From the NCBI RefSeq assembly GCF_000737715.1, contig NZ_JPRN01000010.1, positions 1-64,000 on the forward strand: a DNA stretch of 64,000 bases, given 5' to 3'. Source of the DNA: Chryseobacterium sp. JM1. Its GTDB lineage: Bacteria; Bacteroidota; Bacteroidia; Flavobacteriales; Weeksellaceae. The position numbers were made by a program, and so were the translations under genes. Positions within the stretch are counted from its first letter, which is position 1, and the number at the start of each line of letters is the position of its first letter. Of the stretch, positions 8,577 through 18,998 are shown piece by piece. The notes beneath the pieces were generated by a model. That model did not search any database. It saw nothing but the letters and a program-made list of their open reading frames with translations, and was not told the origin of the DNA.

Positions 8577-9473
8577 ATGTATATCAATATCACAGATTCA
8601 GAAACGGGCAACAATAAAGCAAGTTGCGGGCAATTGGTGCAATACCTGGAAAAAGAGAACCGCACTCCCAGTGAAGATGGTAGAGAACAAGAACTCTGGT
8701 TCAGCACAGCTCGCAGAGATGTTATTCACCAGGAAGTCAGGGTTAAGATTGATAACAACATCGCCAAATTGGGAAAAAACGATGCTAAGTTTTTTCTTGT
8801 CAATATCAGCCCCAGTCAAAAAGAGATTGCATTTCTAAGGGGAAAGTTTGGGGATCAGGGAGCGGAAGACAAATTGAAGGAGTTTGCAATTAGGGCAATG
8901 GATGCCTATGCCCAAAACTTCAGACGAACAGGCATTGAAGGTAGTAAAGATCTTTTATGGTACGGTAAGCTTGAACATTTTCGTTATTACAGTCATAAAG
9001 ATCCGGAGGTTAAACAGGAACTGGCGAAAGTAGGCCAGCGAAAGGAAGGAGAACAAATGCATATTCAGGTCATTGTCAGTCGTAAGGACATTACCAATAA
9101 AATTAAGCTAAGCCCTATGAACAACTCGCGCGGAAAAAATGAGCAGCATTCTGCCAAAGTGGGGCAATTTGACAGGCTGGCTTTTAAAGGCTCTGGTGAA
9201 TCACTCTTTGATTCAATGTTTAGCTTTGAAAGAGAATTAAAAGACACCATGAATTATGCTTTGATTATGAAAAACGGCAATGCTGAGGAGAAAAAGCAGA
9301 TTTATAACCTTCAGGCTGCCCAAAACAAGGAACCTGAATGTGACATCTTTTATGGTAGCGAACTGTTCGATATTTCCTTTCTCCCTGATTCTTTGGCATA
9401 TGAACAGCCTGATGATATGGCCCCGAACCAAAAGAAGAGAAAGAAAAAAAGATCTAAGCCTCAGTCCGACTAA
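8577..9473 (+). CDS. DUF5712-type mobilization protein (relaxase-like)
   Basis: The protein has 298 residues. Features include NNKASCGQLVQYLEKEN near the start, DAYAQNFRR, LLWYGKLEHFRYYSHKDPEV, and GEQMHIQVIVSRKD near residue 165, which has the His-x-hydrophobic pattern of relaxase cores. The C-terminal tail is strongly basic (KKRKKKRSKPQ). DUF5712 proteins pair with BfmA-type proteins in mobilizable elements and are thought to nick or guide DNA at oriT. A complete set of relaxase metal ligands is not certain from sequence alone. No coupling protein or mating-pore gene is present, so transfer would need a helper element. Confidence 0.7.
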   Translation: MYINITDSETGNNKASCGQLVQYLEKENRTPSEDGREQELWFSTARRDVIHQEVRVKIDNNIAKLGKNDAKFFLVNISPSQKEIAFLRGKFGDQGAEDKLKEFAIRAMDAYAQNFRRTGIEGSKDLLWYGKLEHFRYYSHKDPEVKQELAKVGQRKEGEQMHIQVIVSRKDITNKIKLSPMNNSRGKNEQHSAKVGQFDRLAFKGSGESLFDSMFSFERELKDTMNYALIMKNGNAEEKKQIYNLQAAQNKEPECDIFYGSELFDISFLPDSLAYEQPDDMAPNQKKRKKKRSKPQSD

Positions 9474-9514
9474 AGCCAAACACTTCTGGTTACAATAGAT
9501 GGCCGATTAGAGTT

Positions 9515-9901
9515 TTATTTGGCATCAAAAATCTTATCCATTAATCTTCCCTGTATTTCAATGAGTTTGGCCATTTCTTTTTGATTATCAATCAGCATTT
9601 TTATCAGGTCAGGCGAGTTTACATTAAAAGTCGCATTATACACAGTGCCTATTGCATTTGAAGAATAAGAATCAAATGTATTATTTGATATAATATGACC
9701 AGCATCATCTACTAATTCTTTGAGGTCTATTTCATAGATATTGCTGATTTTAAGCAGGCTTTCCAAGTCAGGCCTTACAGCATCCGATTCCCATTTCGAA
9801 TATGCAGGCTGGGATATCTGCAGCCTATCGGCAACTTCTTGTTGGGTATATCCTTTATTGTTTCTCAGTCTGGTCAGCTTGGTTCCAAGTGTCATAGTCA
9901 T
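9515..9901 (-). CDS. XRE-family helix-turn-helix regulator
   Basis: The protein has 128 residues. An HTH_3 domain spans about residues 5-62 (LGTKLTRLRNNKGYTQQEV, then LQISQPAYSKWESDAVRPD). A C-terminal segment (LIKMLIDNQKEMAKLIEIQG) looks like an amphipathic helix for dimerisation. It is convergent with the mobilization genes and transcribed toward them. A role in controlling element genes is plausible but no operator was identified. Confidence 0.85.
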   Translation of the reverse strand: MTMTLGTKLTRLRNNKGYTQQEVADRLQISQPAYSKWESDAVRPDLESLLKISNIYEIDLKELVDDAGHIISNNTFDSYSSNAIGTVYNATFNVNSPDLIKMLIDNQKEMAKLIEIQGRLMDKIFDAK

Positions 9902-10116
9902 AGGGCGATTTTTATATGGCTAAATTATAAAATTAAAAATAAAACACAATTGGAAAATATTTAATGGGTTTATAAATCATTTTCACGCTGCATTGTGTTT
10001 TTCGTATTTTTCCTTGCCAGCTTTGTATAGATAAAATATGATTCCAGATGCATTCGAGATAAAAAATCTTTATGCACCCATGCCAACTGTAGATATTTAT
10101 TTCTTATATTTGGTTT

Positions 10117-10239
10117 ATGGACTTTTGGACAATCATAGGTGTTGTTTCTTCTGTTTTCGGGATCGTATCTTTCCTGAAAAACGATGCCATGTTGCTACTT
10201 CCTTTTAAAAAAAACATATATCCACTCGTAGTGAATTAA
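10117..10239 (+). CDS. Possible 40-residue membrane peptide
   Basis: ATG at 10117 opens a frame of 40 codons to TAA at 10237-10239. The product starts MDFWTIIGVVSSVFGIVSF, a single hydrophobic helix, followed by a short polar tail. This resembles the N-terminal anchor of larger Bacteroidota membrane proteins, so it may be a remnant rather than a gene. No clear ribosome binding site was picked out. Confidence 0.3.
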   Translation: MDFWTIIGVVSSVFGIVSFLKNDAMLLLPFKKNIYPLVVN

Positions 10240-10517
10240 TTGATTAATCAGTTCACATTCTTCTTATCGCTTTGATATAGAGCTTTACAAAAGATTTCTC
10301 CTTACAGATCTTATAGATTTTTACATTGGCTCAAAACCAGTTTTTAAGCCTTTTTACCATGTAAATATGAATATATTTTCATCACTCTATTATGCGCCTA
10401 AGGCAAAATAGCTAGCCTCGTTTCAATAGCTTCTCCAGTAGGCTGTATGAGATACCATTTGATCCGTCTCCCAATAGCCAAGAATATAAAATGTAATAAA
10501 ATATAGCCTTCTGAATT

Positions 10518-10556
10518 TTATAACCCAGGTTATAAAGATTATAATCTGGGTTATAA
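10518..10556. repeat. 18-bp near-perfect inverted repeat upstream of RHS operon
   Basis: TTATAACCCAGGTTATAA (10518-10535) and its near reverse complement (10539-10556) are separated by 3 bases with one mismatch. It could be a regulator or recombinase site, or a cruciform. It lies about 230 bp before the first gene of the RHS operon. Confidence 0.75.
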
Positions 10557-10665
10557 TGCGGCTGAAATTATTATTATACTTTAGCCATTAACGAATATAT
10601 TCTGCTGAAAAGCAATAAAAATTGTATCTGCATATAATACGACAGGTTCTGTCGCTATACTCAAC

Positions 10666-10673
10666 TAGTTTTG
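10666..10673 (+). promoter_or_regulatory. Candidate -7 box for the RHS operon
   Basis: TAGTTTTG fits the Bacteroidota -7 consensus TAnnTTTG and lies 110 bp before the first gene of the operon. No convincing -33 TTG was fixed. It is a motif match only. Confidence 0.35.
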
Positions 10674-10783
10674 TGGTAATAGTAATGTAAGGGATTAATC
10701 TCCCTGATAAGAAATATGGGGTTTTCCCCATTGTGGGAAATCAATACAATCAATAAGTTCACAACTTAAAAACTCAAACGCCT

Positions 10784-12328
10784 ATGAGAAAAAACATTTT
10801 CAGCGCACTATTGCTGTGCACATTGTTTAACGTATCTGCTCAAAATATTTTATGGCAGAAAGATATTAGATCCTCTACCCAGGATTTTCTAAACCAAGTT
10901 ACCACAACCATTGATGGACAGTATCTTATTACTGGCAGTTCAATACAGAGCAATAAGCTTCAGGCTGGAAGCAGTAAGCAGAATAACGGATATGATTTCC
11001 ATCTGGTTAAACTCGATCAGCAGGGAGAACAGGTCTGGGAGAAATATTTCTCCGGAAATAACCATGATTACCTCTCAGGTTCTGTGGTTACTCAGGACGG
11101 AGGATTTCTTGTATCAGGAACTTCGCTTTCCGGAAAGAGTCAGGACAAGAAAGACGATTCCAAAGGAGGGTCTGACATCTGGCTGATCCGGCTCAATGAA
11201 TTCGGAGATGAATTGTGGCAGAAAACTCTGGGGTCATCATCGGATGAAGAGGCCCGTTCTGTGGTACAGACTACCGATATGGGTTTCTTTGTAGCAGGAA
11301 ACATTCAAAACTCTTCTAAAGGATTCGGTTCAAAAGATGTTTTAATCATAAAGCTGGATAAAGACGGAAAAGAACTGTCTCAATCTGTTTTAGGTGGAAA
11401 AGGATTTGATGAAGTGGAAAAAATGATCCCGACCCGCGACGGCGGTGTATTGGTGGGGATCTATTCAAGAAGTGATGTAGGAGGTTCGAAGAAAACAGAA
11501 AACTTCGGTGAAGGCGACTACTGGATCTTGAAGCTCGACAAAACCGGAAAAGTAGAATGGGAAAAGAACTTTGGAGGAAAAGGCGATGATCATTTGAGAA
11601 CCCTAGCTTTAACCTCAAATGGATATGTAATTGGTGGGGAATCCAGATCTGAAAGGTCAGGAAACAAAACGGTTGGTATTAAAGAAGGAACAGATTTATG
11701 GTTGATCTCTTTAAACGAAAGGGGCGATGAAATGTGGCAAAAGTCCTTCAATTTCGGGAATCGGGATATTTTAATGGGAATGAGTGTCCTTCATTCATCG
11801 GATGATAAATCTTCAAAAGGGATTCTTCTAGGAGGATATACTCAGGCAGAAGGACGTATTGAAACAGACGACGAAACATTCTGGTTGCTTTACACAGACG
11901 TGGACGGAAACGAGCAGTGGAGAGAGCATGTAAAAGGTGAATCCCGTAAAAAAGAAGAAAGGCTTTCAGATATTAAGCTGAACAGAGATGGTTCAATTCT
12001 CCTTGCAGGAACCAGCGCAGAAGAACTTGGAAAAGAAAATTGGAAGATCGTAAAACTTGGTGATAAACAGATAGATCAGCTTATTGAAAAACAGGACATC
12101 AAAATTTATCCAAACCCTGTGTCAGATTATGCCTATGTCGAAATAGGCATCGGATTTAAAGAAGCGTATATTATTCTCTACGACATGAGTGGAAGACAGT
12201 TGCAGAGTTTGAAAACGAAAAATAAAGTAACGAAGATTAATACTCAGAATTTGATCCAGGGAGCTTACCTAGTGATGATAAAGACGGATAACAATAAAAC
12301 GGCGAATGCAAAACTAATCAAGAAATAA
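10784..12328 (+). CDS. Secreted T9SS protein with repeated WQK-type blades
   Basis: The protein has 514 residues. It has a Sec signal peptide (MRKNIFSALLLCTLFNVSAQ) and repeated segments of about 60 residues that contain motifs such as GGFLVSGTS, DIWLIRLNEFGDELWQKTLG and DYWILKLDKTGKVEWEKNFGG, typical of a beta-propeller-like fold. A C-terminal type A sorting domain starts IKIYPNPVSDYA and ends KLIKK. The protein should cross the outer membrane by T9SS and be anchored or released. It heads an operon with the YD-repeat and RHS genes (gap 8 nt), so it may help display or deliver the toxin. That role is inferred. Confidence 0.8.
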   Translation: MRKNIFSALLLCTLFNVSAQNILWQKDIRSSTQDFLNQVTTTIDGQYLITGSSIQSNKLQAGSSKQNNGYDFHLVKLDQQGEQVWEKYFSGNNHDYLSGSVVTQDGGFLVSGTSLSGKSQDKKDDSKGGSDIWLIRLNEFGDELWQKTLGSSSDEEARSVVQTTDMGFFVAGNIQNSSKGFGSKDVLIIKLDKDGKELSQSVLGGKGFDEVEKMIPTRDGGVLVGIYSRSDVGGSKKTENFGEGDYWILKLDKTGKVEWEKNFGGKGDDHLRTLALTSNGYVIGGESRSERSGNKTVGIKEGTDLWLISLNERGDEMWQKSFNFGNRDILMGMSVLHSSDDKSSKGILLGGYTQAEGRIETDDETFWLLYTDVDGNEQWREHVKGESRKKEERLSDIKLNRDGSILLAGTSAEELGKENWKIVKLGDKQIDQLIEKQDIKIYPNPVSDYAYVEIGIGFKEAYIILYDMSGRQLQSLKTKNKVTKINTQNLIQGAYLVMIKTDNNKTANAKLIKK

Positions 12329-12336
12329 TAACTCAA

Positions 12337-15252
12337 ATGATGAATACATTTAATTGGAAGAAAGAATACTTATTTTTCTTTCTACTATTTTTAGTCACCA
12401 ATTTCTATAGCCAACAGAGCTTAGGAGAAGGTACGACGTCTCCTATCGCCTCACCCTCAATGGCATCAATGGCAAGATATACAGATAATCCTGTTAATCA
12501 GGTAACGGGTCAACCCAACATAAATGTTCCTGTCATAGAAGTCCCGATACAGGACAAAAATATTAGGAATGTCTTTAATCTGAGTTACAATCCTGTTTAT
12601 GTATGGGATAGTAATTTTTCAGCCAGCGATGTAGGTACAGGTTGGACTCTTTTTGGAGGAAGTGTAATTTATAAAAAGATCGTTGATGAACTGGATGAAA
12701 GATATGATGATGCTTCCAGAGCTGAATATGAGAAAAACCTTTTTGACGATTATTATTATTACAACTTGCCTAGTGCATCCGGAAAATTTCAGATCAAAAG
12801 AGATATAGTGAATAATACTTTCAGTCTTCTCAACATAACTCCAAACAATTTGAAATTTGATTATGAAAAAAGCAATAATACGGCTACATTAAAAATTGAA
12901 AATTTTACTATTACTGACGGGAAAGGATACAAATATATCTTCAATGATTTTGATTATGAAATGAGATATGACGGTGATTCTTTTATACCTCGAAAAGGAT
13001 ATAAATCTGCTTATTTCTTGACCAAAATAGTAAGTCCAACGGGTAAAATACTGGCAACTTATAATTACGATAAAAAATCTAAAACCAGAGCTTCTACAGG
13101 AGAACTGATGTACCAGTATTGTAAATTAAAATCAGTAGATACAGATTTGGGAAAAGTTATATTTGATTATCAGTTTGATGAGAGCCTTTCCGGAACGCCC
13201 AACGATCTTTACAGCCTCAAGAAAATAATATTAAAAAACTCCTTTGATCAGCTTATACGCACATATAATTTTAATTATATAAATTCTGTTGAACCATTCG
13301 AGCAGTCCCTGAGAAAAAGACTTCTTTCCTCAATTGTTATGAATGATAAAAATGATGTAAAAACTGAACAGACTTCGTTTGTTTATAACCAGAAGAATAA
13401 TAACTTCCTGCCAACCGTAAATAATAGTTATTGTGATTGGACAGGCTCTGTACCTGAAAACTTTTATACAGATTATAATTTTACCAATACACTGGAAAAA
13501 ATTATTTCTCCCTCCGGAGGTGTAACACAGTATGTATATGGAAATCATGAGTATTATTTTGATTACAACCAAGATTATTTAGATTCAATACTGCGTAATT
13601 ATGTTGACTCAGATATACAGAACATTGTAGCTCAACCTGATTATCAATTTAATACAGGTCAGTCAAATACATATACTTTTACGGTTTCAGGAGATCCTAA
13701 TAAAAAAATAGGTTTTAAATTTTCATTTACAACACAAGGCTATAATGAAACACCTCCCAATACACCTATAATAGGTGACCCAGAACCCGAACCATTCCAT
13801 ACAGACTTTGTAATTAAGAACAGTTCAGGTGAGGTTATGTATGGTAAAGAGTGTTTTCCAAAAACAATTGAATGGGCTGAGAATACCTATTATGGATATC
13901 CGGGTACTTATACGTTACAGTTTTCCGGGAGGGGAAAGGGTTACGGGATTTTTCAGGTATATGAAATTAAAATTAAACAAGGCCCTATTCGGAAGGCAAA
14001 AAATACAGTCCATTATGGGCATATACGCTTAAATAGCATTAAATATTACACGGGAATTAATGAAACATCTCCTGTTAAAACATTGAATTACAACTATGAT
14101 AACGTCGAAGAAACAGGTTCAAGTGGTTATGCATTTTATTATGATAACGACAGTAAGAACAGTGCTAATGAGGGGTTTATAATGTATAAAAATGTAAAGG
14201 TTTCTGAAGCCGGAAACGGGTATACAAGAATCTCTTATATTACGCCCGATGATTATCCTAAATATCAGGATGGAGGTACTCAGCTTTTCCCCATATATTA
14301 TTATCCTTATTATAATATTACCAAAGGAGGTCTTGTTTCAAAAAAAGAAATGTATAATGATCAGAATCAGCTAATACGTTCTGAAAATTATGTTTATGAA
14401 CTGGATAACTTTACCAATCAGATTCATGATTTTTATATTGGACCTAATCCATATATCACTATACCAGCTTATGTGAAAAAGATTTCCCTGAGCAGTAAAG
14501 ATTATACAAAAACAGGTGGTATAGTAGAAAATAAAAAAGAAACAGTTATTAATTCTTCAAACCTTGGCCCGAACTCAATAAAGGACGTAACCTCGGATGG
14601 AAATAATATAGAACAACAATTTATTTATCCTTCTGGTGTTGCAGAGTATGCACATCTTGAAAATGCACATATTCTTTCAGAAGCTGTTCAAACCATTAAT
14701 AAAAACAACGGAAAAACAGTCTTAAACTCTAGAGTGAAATTTGACAACAACAGCCTTCTGCCTACTTCTGTTGTATTTGTTAATCCAAATGATAGCAGTA
14801 TTAAAACAACAGTGAAGTATGATGTATATGACTCCGCAGGTAATAATCGTCAATATACTACTGTATCTGATGAAAATACAGGGAAGGGATTTCCTTCAGT
14901 GATTATCTGGGGATATAACAATACGATGCCTATCGCTAAAATAGAAGGTGCTTCATTAGCTGATATAGCTGGATTGGCAGATGACATTGTATCAAAATCA
15001 AATTCTGATGTTGATACGGCCTCTGAAACAGAACTGATTAATTCGCTGGATGCCTTCAGAACAAATAATGCGTTAAAAAAATTCCTGATCACCACTTATA
15101 CTTATGATCCTTTAATTGGAGTTACAACCGTTACCCCGCCTAATGGTATGAGAGAGATCTATAAGTACGACAGCAATAATAAGCTCAAAGCAGTTGTTAA
15201 TGTCAACGGAAATATTATTCAGGAGTTTAAATACAATACGAAACAGCAATAA
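12337..15252 (+). CDS. Secreted YD/RHS-associated large protein
   Basis: The protein has 971 residues. The N-terminus is hydrophobic (KKEYLFFFLLFLVTNFYSQ), a signal peptide. MARYTDNPVNQVTGQPNINVPV then opens a SpvB/YD-like beta-rich region, with many tyrosine-rich strands and repeated segments such as KIVSPTGKILATYNYD and YKYDSNNKLKAVVNVNG near the end. In Flavobacteriia such genes sit immediately upstream of DUF6443/RHS genes, and the pair may form the two halves of a toxin shell, as TcB/TcC do. It is 11 nt from the RHS gene. The shell role is inferred from fold and order. Confidence 0.7.
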   Translation: MMNTFNWKKEYLFFFLLFLVTNFYSQQSLGEGTTSPIASPSMASMARYTDNPVNQVTGQPNINVPVIEVPIQDKNIRNVFNLSYNPVYVWDSNFSASDVGTGWTLFGGSVIYKKIVDELDERYDDASRAEYEKNLFDDYYYYNLPSASGKFQIKRDIVNNTFSLLNITPNNLKFDYEKSNNTATLKIENFTITDGKGYKYIFNDFDYEMRYDGDSFIPRKGYKSAYFLTKIVSPTGKILATYNYDKKSKTRASTGELMYQYCKLKSVDTDLGKVIFDYQFDESLSGTPNDLYSLKKIILKNSFDQLIRTYNFNYINSVEPFEQSLRKRLLSSIVMNDKNDVKTEQTSFVYNQKNNNFLPTVNNSYCDWTGSVPENFYTDYNFTNTLEKIISPSGGVTQYVYGNHEYYFDYNQDYLDSILRNYVDSDIQNIVAQPDYQFNTGQSNTYTFTVSGDPNKKIGFKFSFTTQGYNETPPNTPIIGDPEPEPFHTDFVIKNSSGEVMYGKECFPKTIEWAENTYYGYPGTYTLQFSGRGKGYGIFQVYEIKIKQGPIRKAKNTVHYGHIRLNSIKYYTGINETSPVKTLNYNYDNVEETGSSGYAFYYDNDSKNSANEGFIMYKNVKVSEAGNGYTRISYITPDDYPKYQDGGTQLFPIYYYPYYNITKGGLVSKKEMYNDQNQLIRSENYVYELDNFTNQIHDFYIGPNPYITIPAYVKKISLSSKDYTKTGGIVENKKETVINSSNLGPNSIKDVTSDGNNIEQQFIYPSGVAEYAHLENAHILSEAVQTINKNNGKTVLNSRVKFDNNSLLPTSVVFVNPNDSSIKTTVKYDVYDSAGNNRQYTTVSDENTGKGFPSVIIWGYNNTMPIAKIEGASLADIAGLADDIVSKSNSDVDTASETELINSLDAFRTNNALKKFLITTYTYDPLIGVTTVTPPNGMREIYKYDSNNKLKAVVNVNGNIIQEFKYNTKQQ

Positions 15253-15263
15253 AAACAAAGATT

Positions 15264-18200
15264 ATGAAAAAAATATTAATACTTATATACTTTCTTTTGT
15301 CTGCTTTGTTTAATGCACAGAGTTTGACTAATACGGAAAACTACACCTACAGCAGAACTTACCTTGAACCTGTTATCAGCGAACAGGCCGGTGCTCAGCA
15401 GATGCAGACGGTCCAATATTTTGATGGGTTGGGAAGAAGCATCCAGAATATTGCAGTAAAGGGGTCTCCAACAGGAAAAGATGTTGTAGTTCCTGTAGCC
15501 TTTGATCATTTGGGAAGACCTTCAAAAAGCTACCTTCCTCTTCCTGTTGATTCACAGAATGGCGCCTACATGTCTAATGTGGGAGAAAATTCAGTCAATA
15601 CTTACTACAATGTTTCCAATGCATTCTCTGAAGTAGCTTACGAAAATTCGCCACTGGGAAGAATTGAGAAAAGTGCAGCACCTGGAACAGAATGGCAGCT
15701 TAGCGGAGGCCATACAAAAAAAGCTGAGTTTTTATCCAATTCAGCCAATGAAGTAAAAAGATTCAAAGCTACCATTACCTGGAATGCTTCTTCACAGCTC
15801 AATGATGCAGTACTCAGTTTTGCGGCTAGTGACACTTACACAACGAATGGATATTATAATGCGAATGCGTTATACAAATCAGTATCTAAAGATGAAGACG
15901 GGAATGAGTCTCATATTTTTACCAATTCATTAGGACAGACTATTTTAGTGAGAAGGCTAAATACTAAAGAAACCGGGGCTGTTGAAAATCTTGATACCTA
16001 TTATGTATATGATGATTTTGGGAATCTCTCTTTTATAATTCCTCCGAAGGCAGCTGTAATCACTACAAATGCGCAAATTCAGCCTGTACTCAGCAGTTTA
16101 TGTTATGTGTATATATATGATAAGTATAATAGGCTTGCAGAGAAAAAATTGCCAGGAAAGGGCATGGAATATTTTGTATATGACAAACAGAACAGGCAGG
16201 TACTTGTGCAGGACCCCAACTTAAGATCACTAGTGAATAATTTTGGAAAACCAGGTTGGCTGTTTACCAAATATGATTCATTGGGAAGAGTTGTGTATAC
16301 TGGTTTTTTTGCCAATACAGCAACAAGAGCAGCGATGCAGACTGCATTGAATAATATGTCTGTTAATGCGGGTAATAATGAAACTGCAAGTATCACTCCA
16401 TTTACTCAAAACAACCTTAATATTTATTACACAAAAGATGCTTTTCCTACTGGAAGCATGACCATTTTGTCAGTAAACTATTATGATGAATATCCTCAGG
16501 GATCACCTCAACAGCCTGACCAGATACAAAGTAAGCCGATTTTGACTTCTATTCCTGCGGTTATTACATCTAATGGAGCTTCATCTATAAGGAGCACAAA
16601 AACACTCCCTACTATCACCTACAATAAAAATATTGAGAATGACAGCTGGTCTTCAGATGCTGTTTGGTATGATCAGTTAGGTAGAACGGTAGGTAGCTTT
16701 AGTAAAAACCATTTGGGAGGATTTACAAAAACAGAGACTTTGCTTGACTTTTCCGGTAAAACACAACATACGTTTACATATCATTCAAAAAATACGGCCA
16801 ATACCGAAGTTACAGTTAAAGACAGATATACGTATAACCCACAAGGCTACTTACTGAAACATTATCAACAGATTAATACCGCTCCAGAAGAATTGCTGTC
16901 TGAGCTTACCTACAATGATTTGGGACAAGTCATTAATAAAAAAACAGGAGCAGGTCTTCAAAGCATTGATTATTCATATAATATCAGAGGATCGCTTACA
17001 GGGATTAACGCGTCTGATATAGCTAATATGAGCAGTAAGCTTTTCGCATACAGAATAAAATACAATACTGTAGAAGGAGCAGAAATGCCAAACAATTCTT
17101 TTAATCTGAAGGTAAAACCTAAATATAATGGCAGGATTGCTGAAGTAGACTGGAAAACAGCTTCAGGAGCCAACGAGCCACTGAGAAGATACGGGTATGT
17201 ATATGACGGGGCAGAAAGACTTTTGGCAGGTTTTTTTCAGATTGATACCAATCCGTACTCCAAGGAATATAGTGAGGTTATGGAATATGATCTTGGCGGA
17301 AATATCACTTCGCTCCATAGAACAGGAAGCGCTATTAATGGAAAGGCGGAGGTCATAGACAACCTTACCTATAATTATCTGAATGGGGGTAACCAGTTGG
17401 ATTTTGTACAGGAATCCGGAAAAGGAAATGCTTTAAGCGGATACCCTCTTCCCTCTGGACAGGGAGCCTCTTTACAGTATGATAATAATGGAAATATTAC
17501 CCAACACCTGGACAAAGGGCAGGCAAAAATTACGTATAATTTTTTAAATCTTCCTTCTCAAATTACTCCAAATTCTACAAGTGGATTAGTCAAATATGTC
17601 TATTCTTCTGACGGGTCCAAACAACAGATGCATAAAGACCTTGAAGTTACCGACTATCTCGGAGGGTTCCAATATACATCAAATGCAGCAGGTAGCACAC
17701 AATCGTCTGTTTTTGCCAATGAGGAAGGATATTATGATTTTATAAACAATAGATATGTATATCAATATTCAGATCATCTGGGGAATATAAGAGTTTCTTA
17801 TACAAAGGGAACCGGAGGTGCAGCAGTTATTTTGGAAGAAAATAATTACTATCCTTTTGGACTAAAACACGCAGGATATAATACGGGGGATACAACGAAC
17901 AATAAATTTAAATATCTTTATAACGGCAAAGAATTGCAGAGTGGCGGAAATTTAGATTACGGCTGGAGACAGTATATGCCTGATTTGGGAAGATGGAATG
18001 GGATGGACCAGCTTTCTGAAAGCTACCATTCTACTTCTCCCTATGCTTATGTGATGAATAATCCGGTGATGAAATATGATCCGGATGGAAGAATGAGTAT
18101 GGACTTGGGCGCAGGTTTTTGGAATAATTCTCAGGATGGCACGACTTGGTATAATACCGGTGTAGGATTTACCAGTACTGACGGTGTTTCAATGGATTAC

Positions 18201-18965
18201 GACGGGAATGGAATTAATTGGAGCCAACCATATACCAATATGTTGCTTGCCAATATTGGGATTTCAATAGGCACCAGTACTGATGAACAAGGTGGAGTTC
18301 ATATTAACGTTCCTCCCATTGTACTTACTAAGACCAGCTTTTTCTGGGGAATGGAGATTCGTAGCCATGTAAATGAGTACATGGATTATTGGAACTCTAA
18401 AAGTGATTTTGCCTGGTCAAGATGGAAGAATGCTGGAAGGCTAAGTGATGGACCAGTAAAAATGATTGGAGGTTTTGGTGATCCAGCAGGTTTCTTTGAT
18501 GTAGGTGGACAGGTCTTAAGTACTTGGAAACCGGAAAATCAATATCTTGCAATGGGGGTTGGTTTATTAGCCATTATTGTTACCAAAGGAAAAGCTACAG
18601 ATGAGGTAATAGAGAGTAAAATATGGAAAGTAGGAGATTATAATAAGTTAAGAGGTGTTGAAATTGGGCTGGACGCACATCATGTGGGACAAAGTGCAGT
18701 TATGAAAAGATTAGTTGTTGGCTATGAGCATAAAACCGCTCCAACAATTTTAGTTCCAGCAGAAGGGCATAGATTTTTGGGCCCTAATGGGATCGTATCC
18801 CGTAGTACGAAAGGATTTGAAAATGCCCGTCAAGTTTTGGCTAGAGATATATTTGAGCTAAGACGAGTTTATGGATCACAGGGCATACCCAATAGTGCAT
18901 TACAAGAATTAATTCAACTAAACAAAACAAAATATCCTGATTCATTTATAAAAATAATAGAATAA
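15264..18965 (+). CDS. RHS-repeat polymorphic toxin with AHH/HNH-like C-terminal domain
   Basis: The protein has 1233 residues. After a signal peptide (MKKILILIYFLLSALFNAQ) comes a DUF6443-like segment (YSRTYLEPV, QTVQYFDGLGRSIQNIAVKG), then many YD repeats. The RHS core follows at about 840-950, with YQYSDHLGNIRVSYTKG, YYPFGLKHAGYN, YNGKELQSGG and YAYVMNNPVMKYDPDGR. After the core the C-terminus is variable, as in other polymorphic toxins. The last 114 residues include GLDAHHVGQSAVMK (H1139, H1140) and APTILVPAEGHRF, resembling AHH-type nucleases of the HNH/EndoVII superfamily. The predicted role is inter-bacterial killing by DNA or RNA cleavage. The nuclease family is a motif-level call. 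The immunity gene is likely next. Confidence 0.8.
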   Translation: MKKILILIYFLLSALFNAQSLTNTENYTYSRTYLEPVISEQAGAQQMQTVQYFDGLGRSIQNIAVKGSPTGKDVVVPVAFDHLGRPSKSYLPLPVDSQNGAYMSNVGENSVNTYYNVSNAFSEVAYENSPLGRIEKSAAPGTEWQLSGGHTKKAEFLSNSANEVKRFKATITWNASSQLNDAVLSFAASDTYTTNGYYNANALYKSVSKDEDGNESHIFTNSLGQTILVRRLNTKETGAVENLDTYYVYDDFGNLSFIIPPKAAVITTNAQIQPVLSSLCYVYIYDKYNRLAEKKLPGKGMEYFVYDKQNRQVLVQDPNLRSLVNNFGKPGWLFTKYDSLGRVVYTGFFANTATRAAMQTALNNMSVNAGNNETASITPFTQNNLNIYYTKDAFPTGSMTILSVNYYDEYPQGSPQQPDQIQSKPILTSIPAVITSNGASSIRSTKTLPTITYNKNIENDSWSSDAVWYDQLGRTVGSFSKNHLGGFTKTETLLDFSGKTQHTFTYHSKNTANTEVTVKDRYTYNPQGYLLKHYQQINTAPEELLSELTYNDLGQVINKKTGAGLQSIDYSYNIRGSLTGINASDIANMSSKLFAYRIKYNTVEGAEMPNNSFNLKVKPKYNGRIAEVDWKTASGANEPLRRYGYVYDGAERLLAGFFQIDTNPYSKEYSEVMEYDLGGNITSLHRTGSAINGKAEVIDNLTYNYLNGGNQLDFVQESGKGNALSGYPLPSGQGASLQYDNNGNITQHLDKGQAKITYNFLNLPSQITPNSTSGLVKYVYSSDGSKQQMHKDLEVTDYLGGFQYTSNAAGSTQSSVFANEEGYYDFINNRYVYQYSDHLGNIRVSYTKGTGGAAVILEENNYYPFGLKHAGYNTGDTTNNKFKYLYNGKELQSGGNLDYGWRQYMPDLGRWNGMDQLSESYHSTSPYAYVMNNPVMKYDPDGRMSMDLGAGFWNNSQDGTTWYNTGVGFTSTDGVSMDYDGNGINWSQPYTNMLLANIGISIGTSTDEQGGVHINVPPIVLTKTSFFWGMEIRSHVNEYMDYWNSKSDFAWSRWKNAGRLSDGPVKMIGGFGDPAGFFDVGGQVLSTWKPENQYLAMGVGLLAIIVTKGKATDEVIESKIWKVGDYNKLRGVEIGLDAHHVGQSAVMKRLVVGYEHKTAPTILVPAEGHRFLGPNGIVSRSTKGFENARQVLARDIFELRRVYGSQGIPNSALQELIQLNKTKYPDSFIKIIE

Positions 18966-18998
18966 ATTAAGAATAAACTAAATATAATTATATCATAT

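Larger units (their letters stand above)
9902..10783. other. Intergenic, 882 bp, between regulator and RHS operon
   Basis: AT-rich sequence holding one short possible gene (10117-10239), a long inverted repeat (10518-10556) and a promoter-like box at 10666-10673. Nothing else recognisable is seen. Confidence 0.4.
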
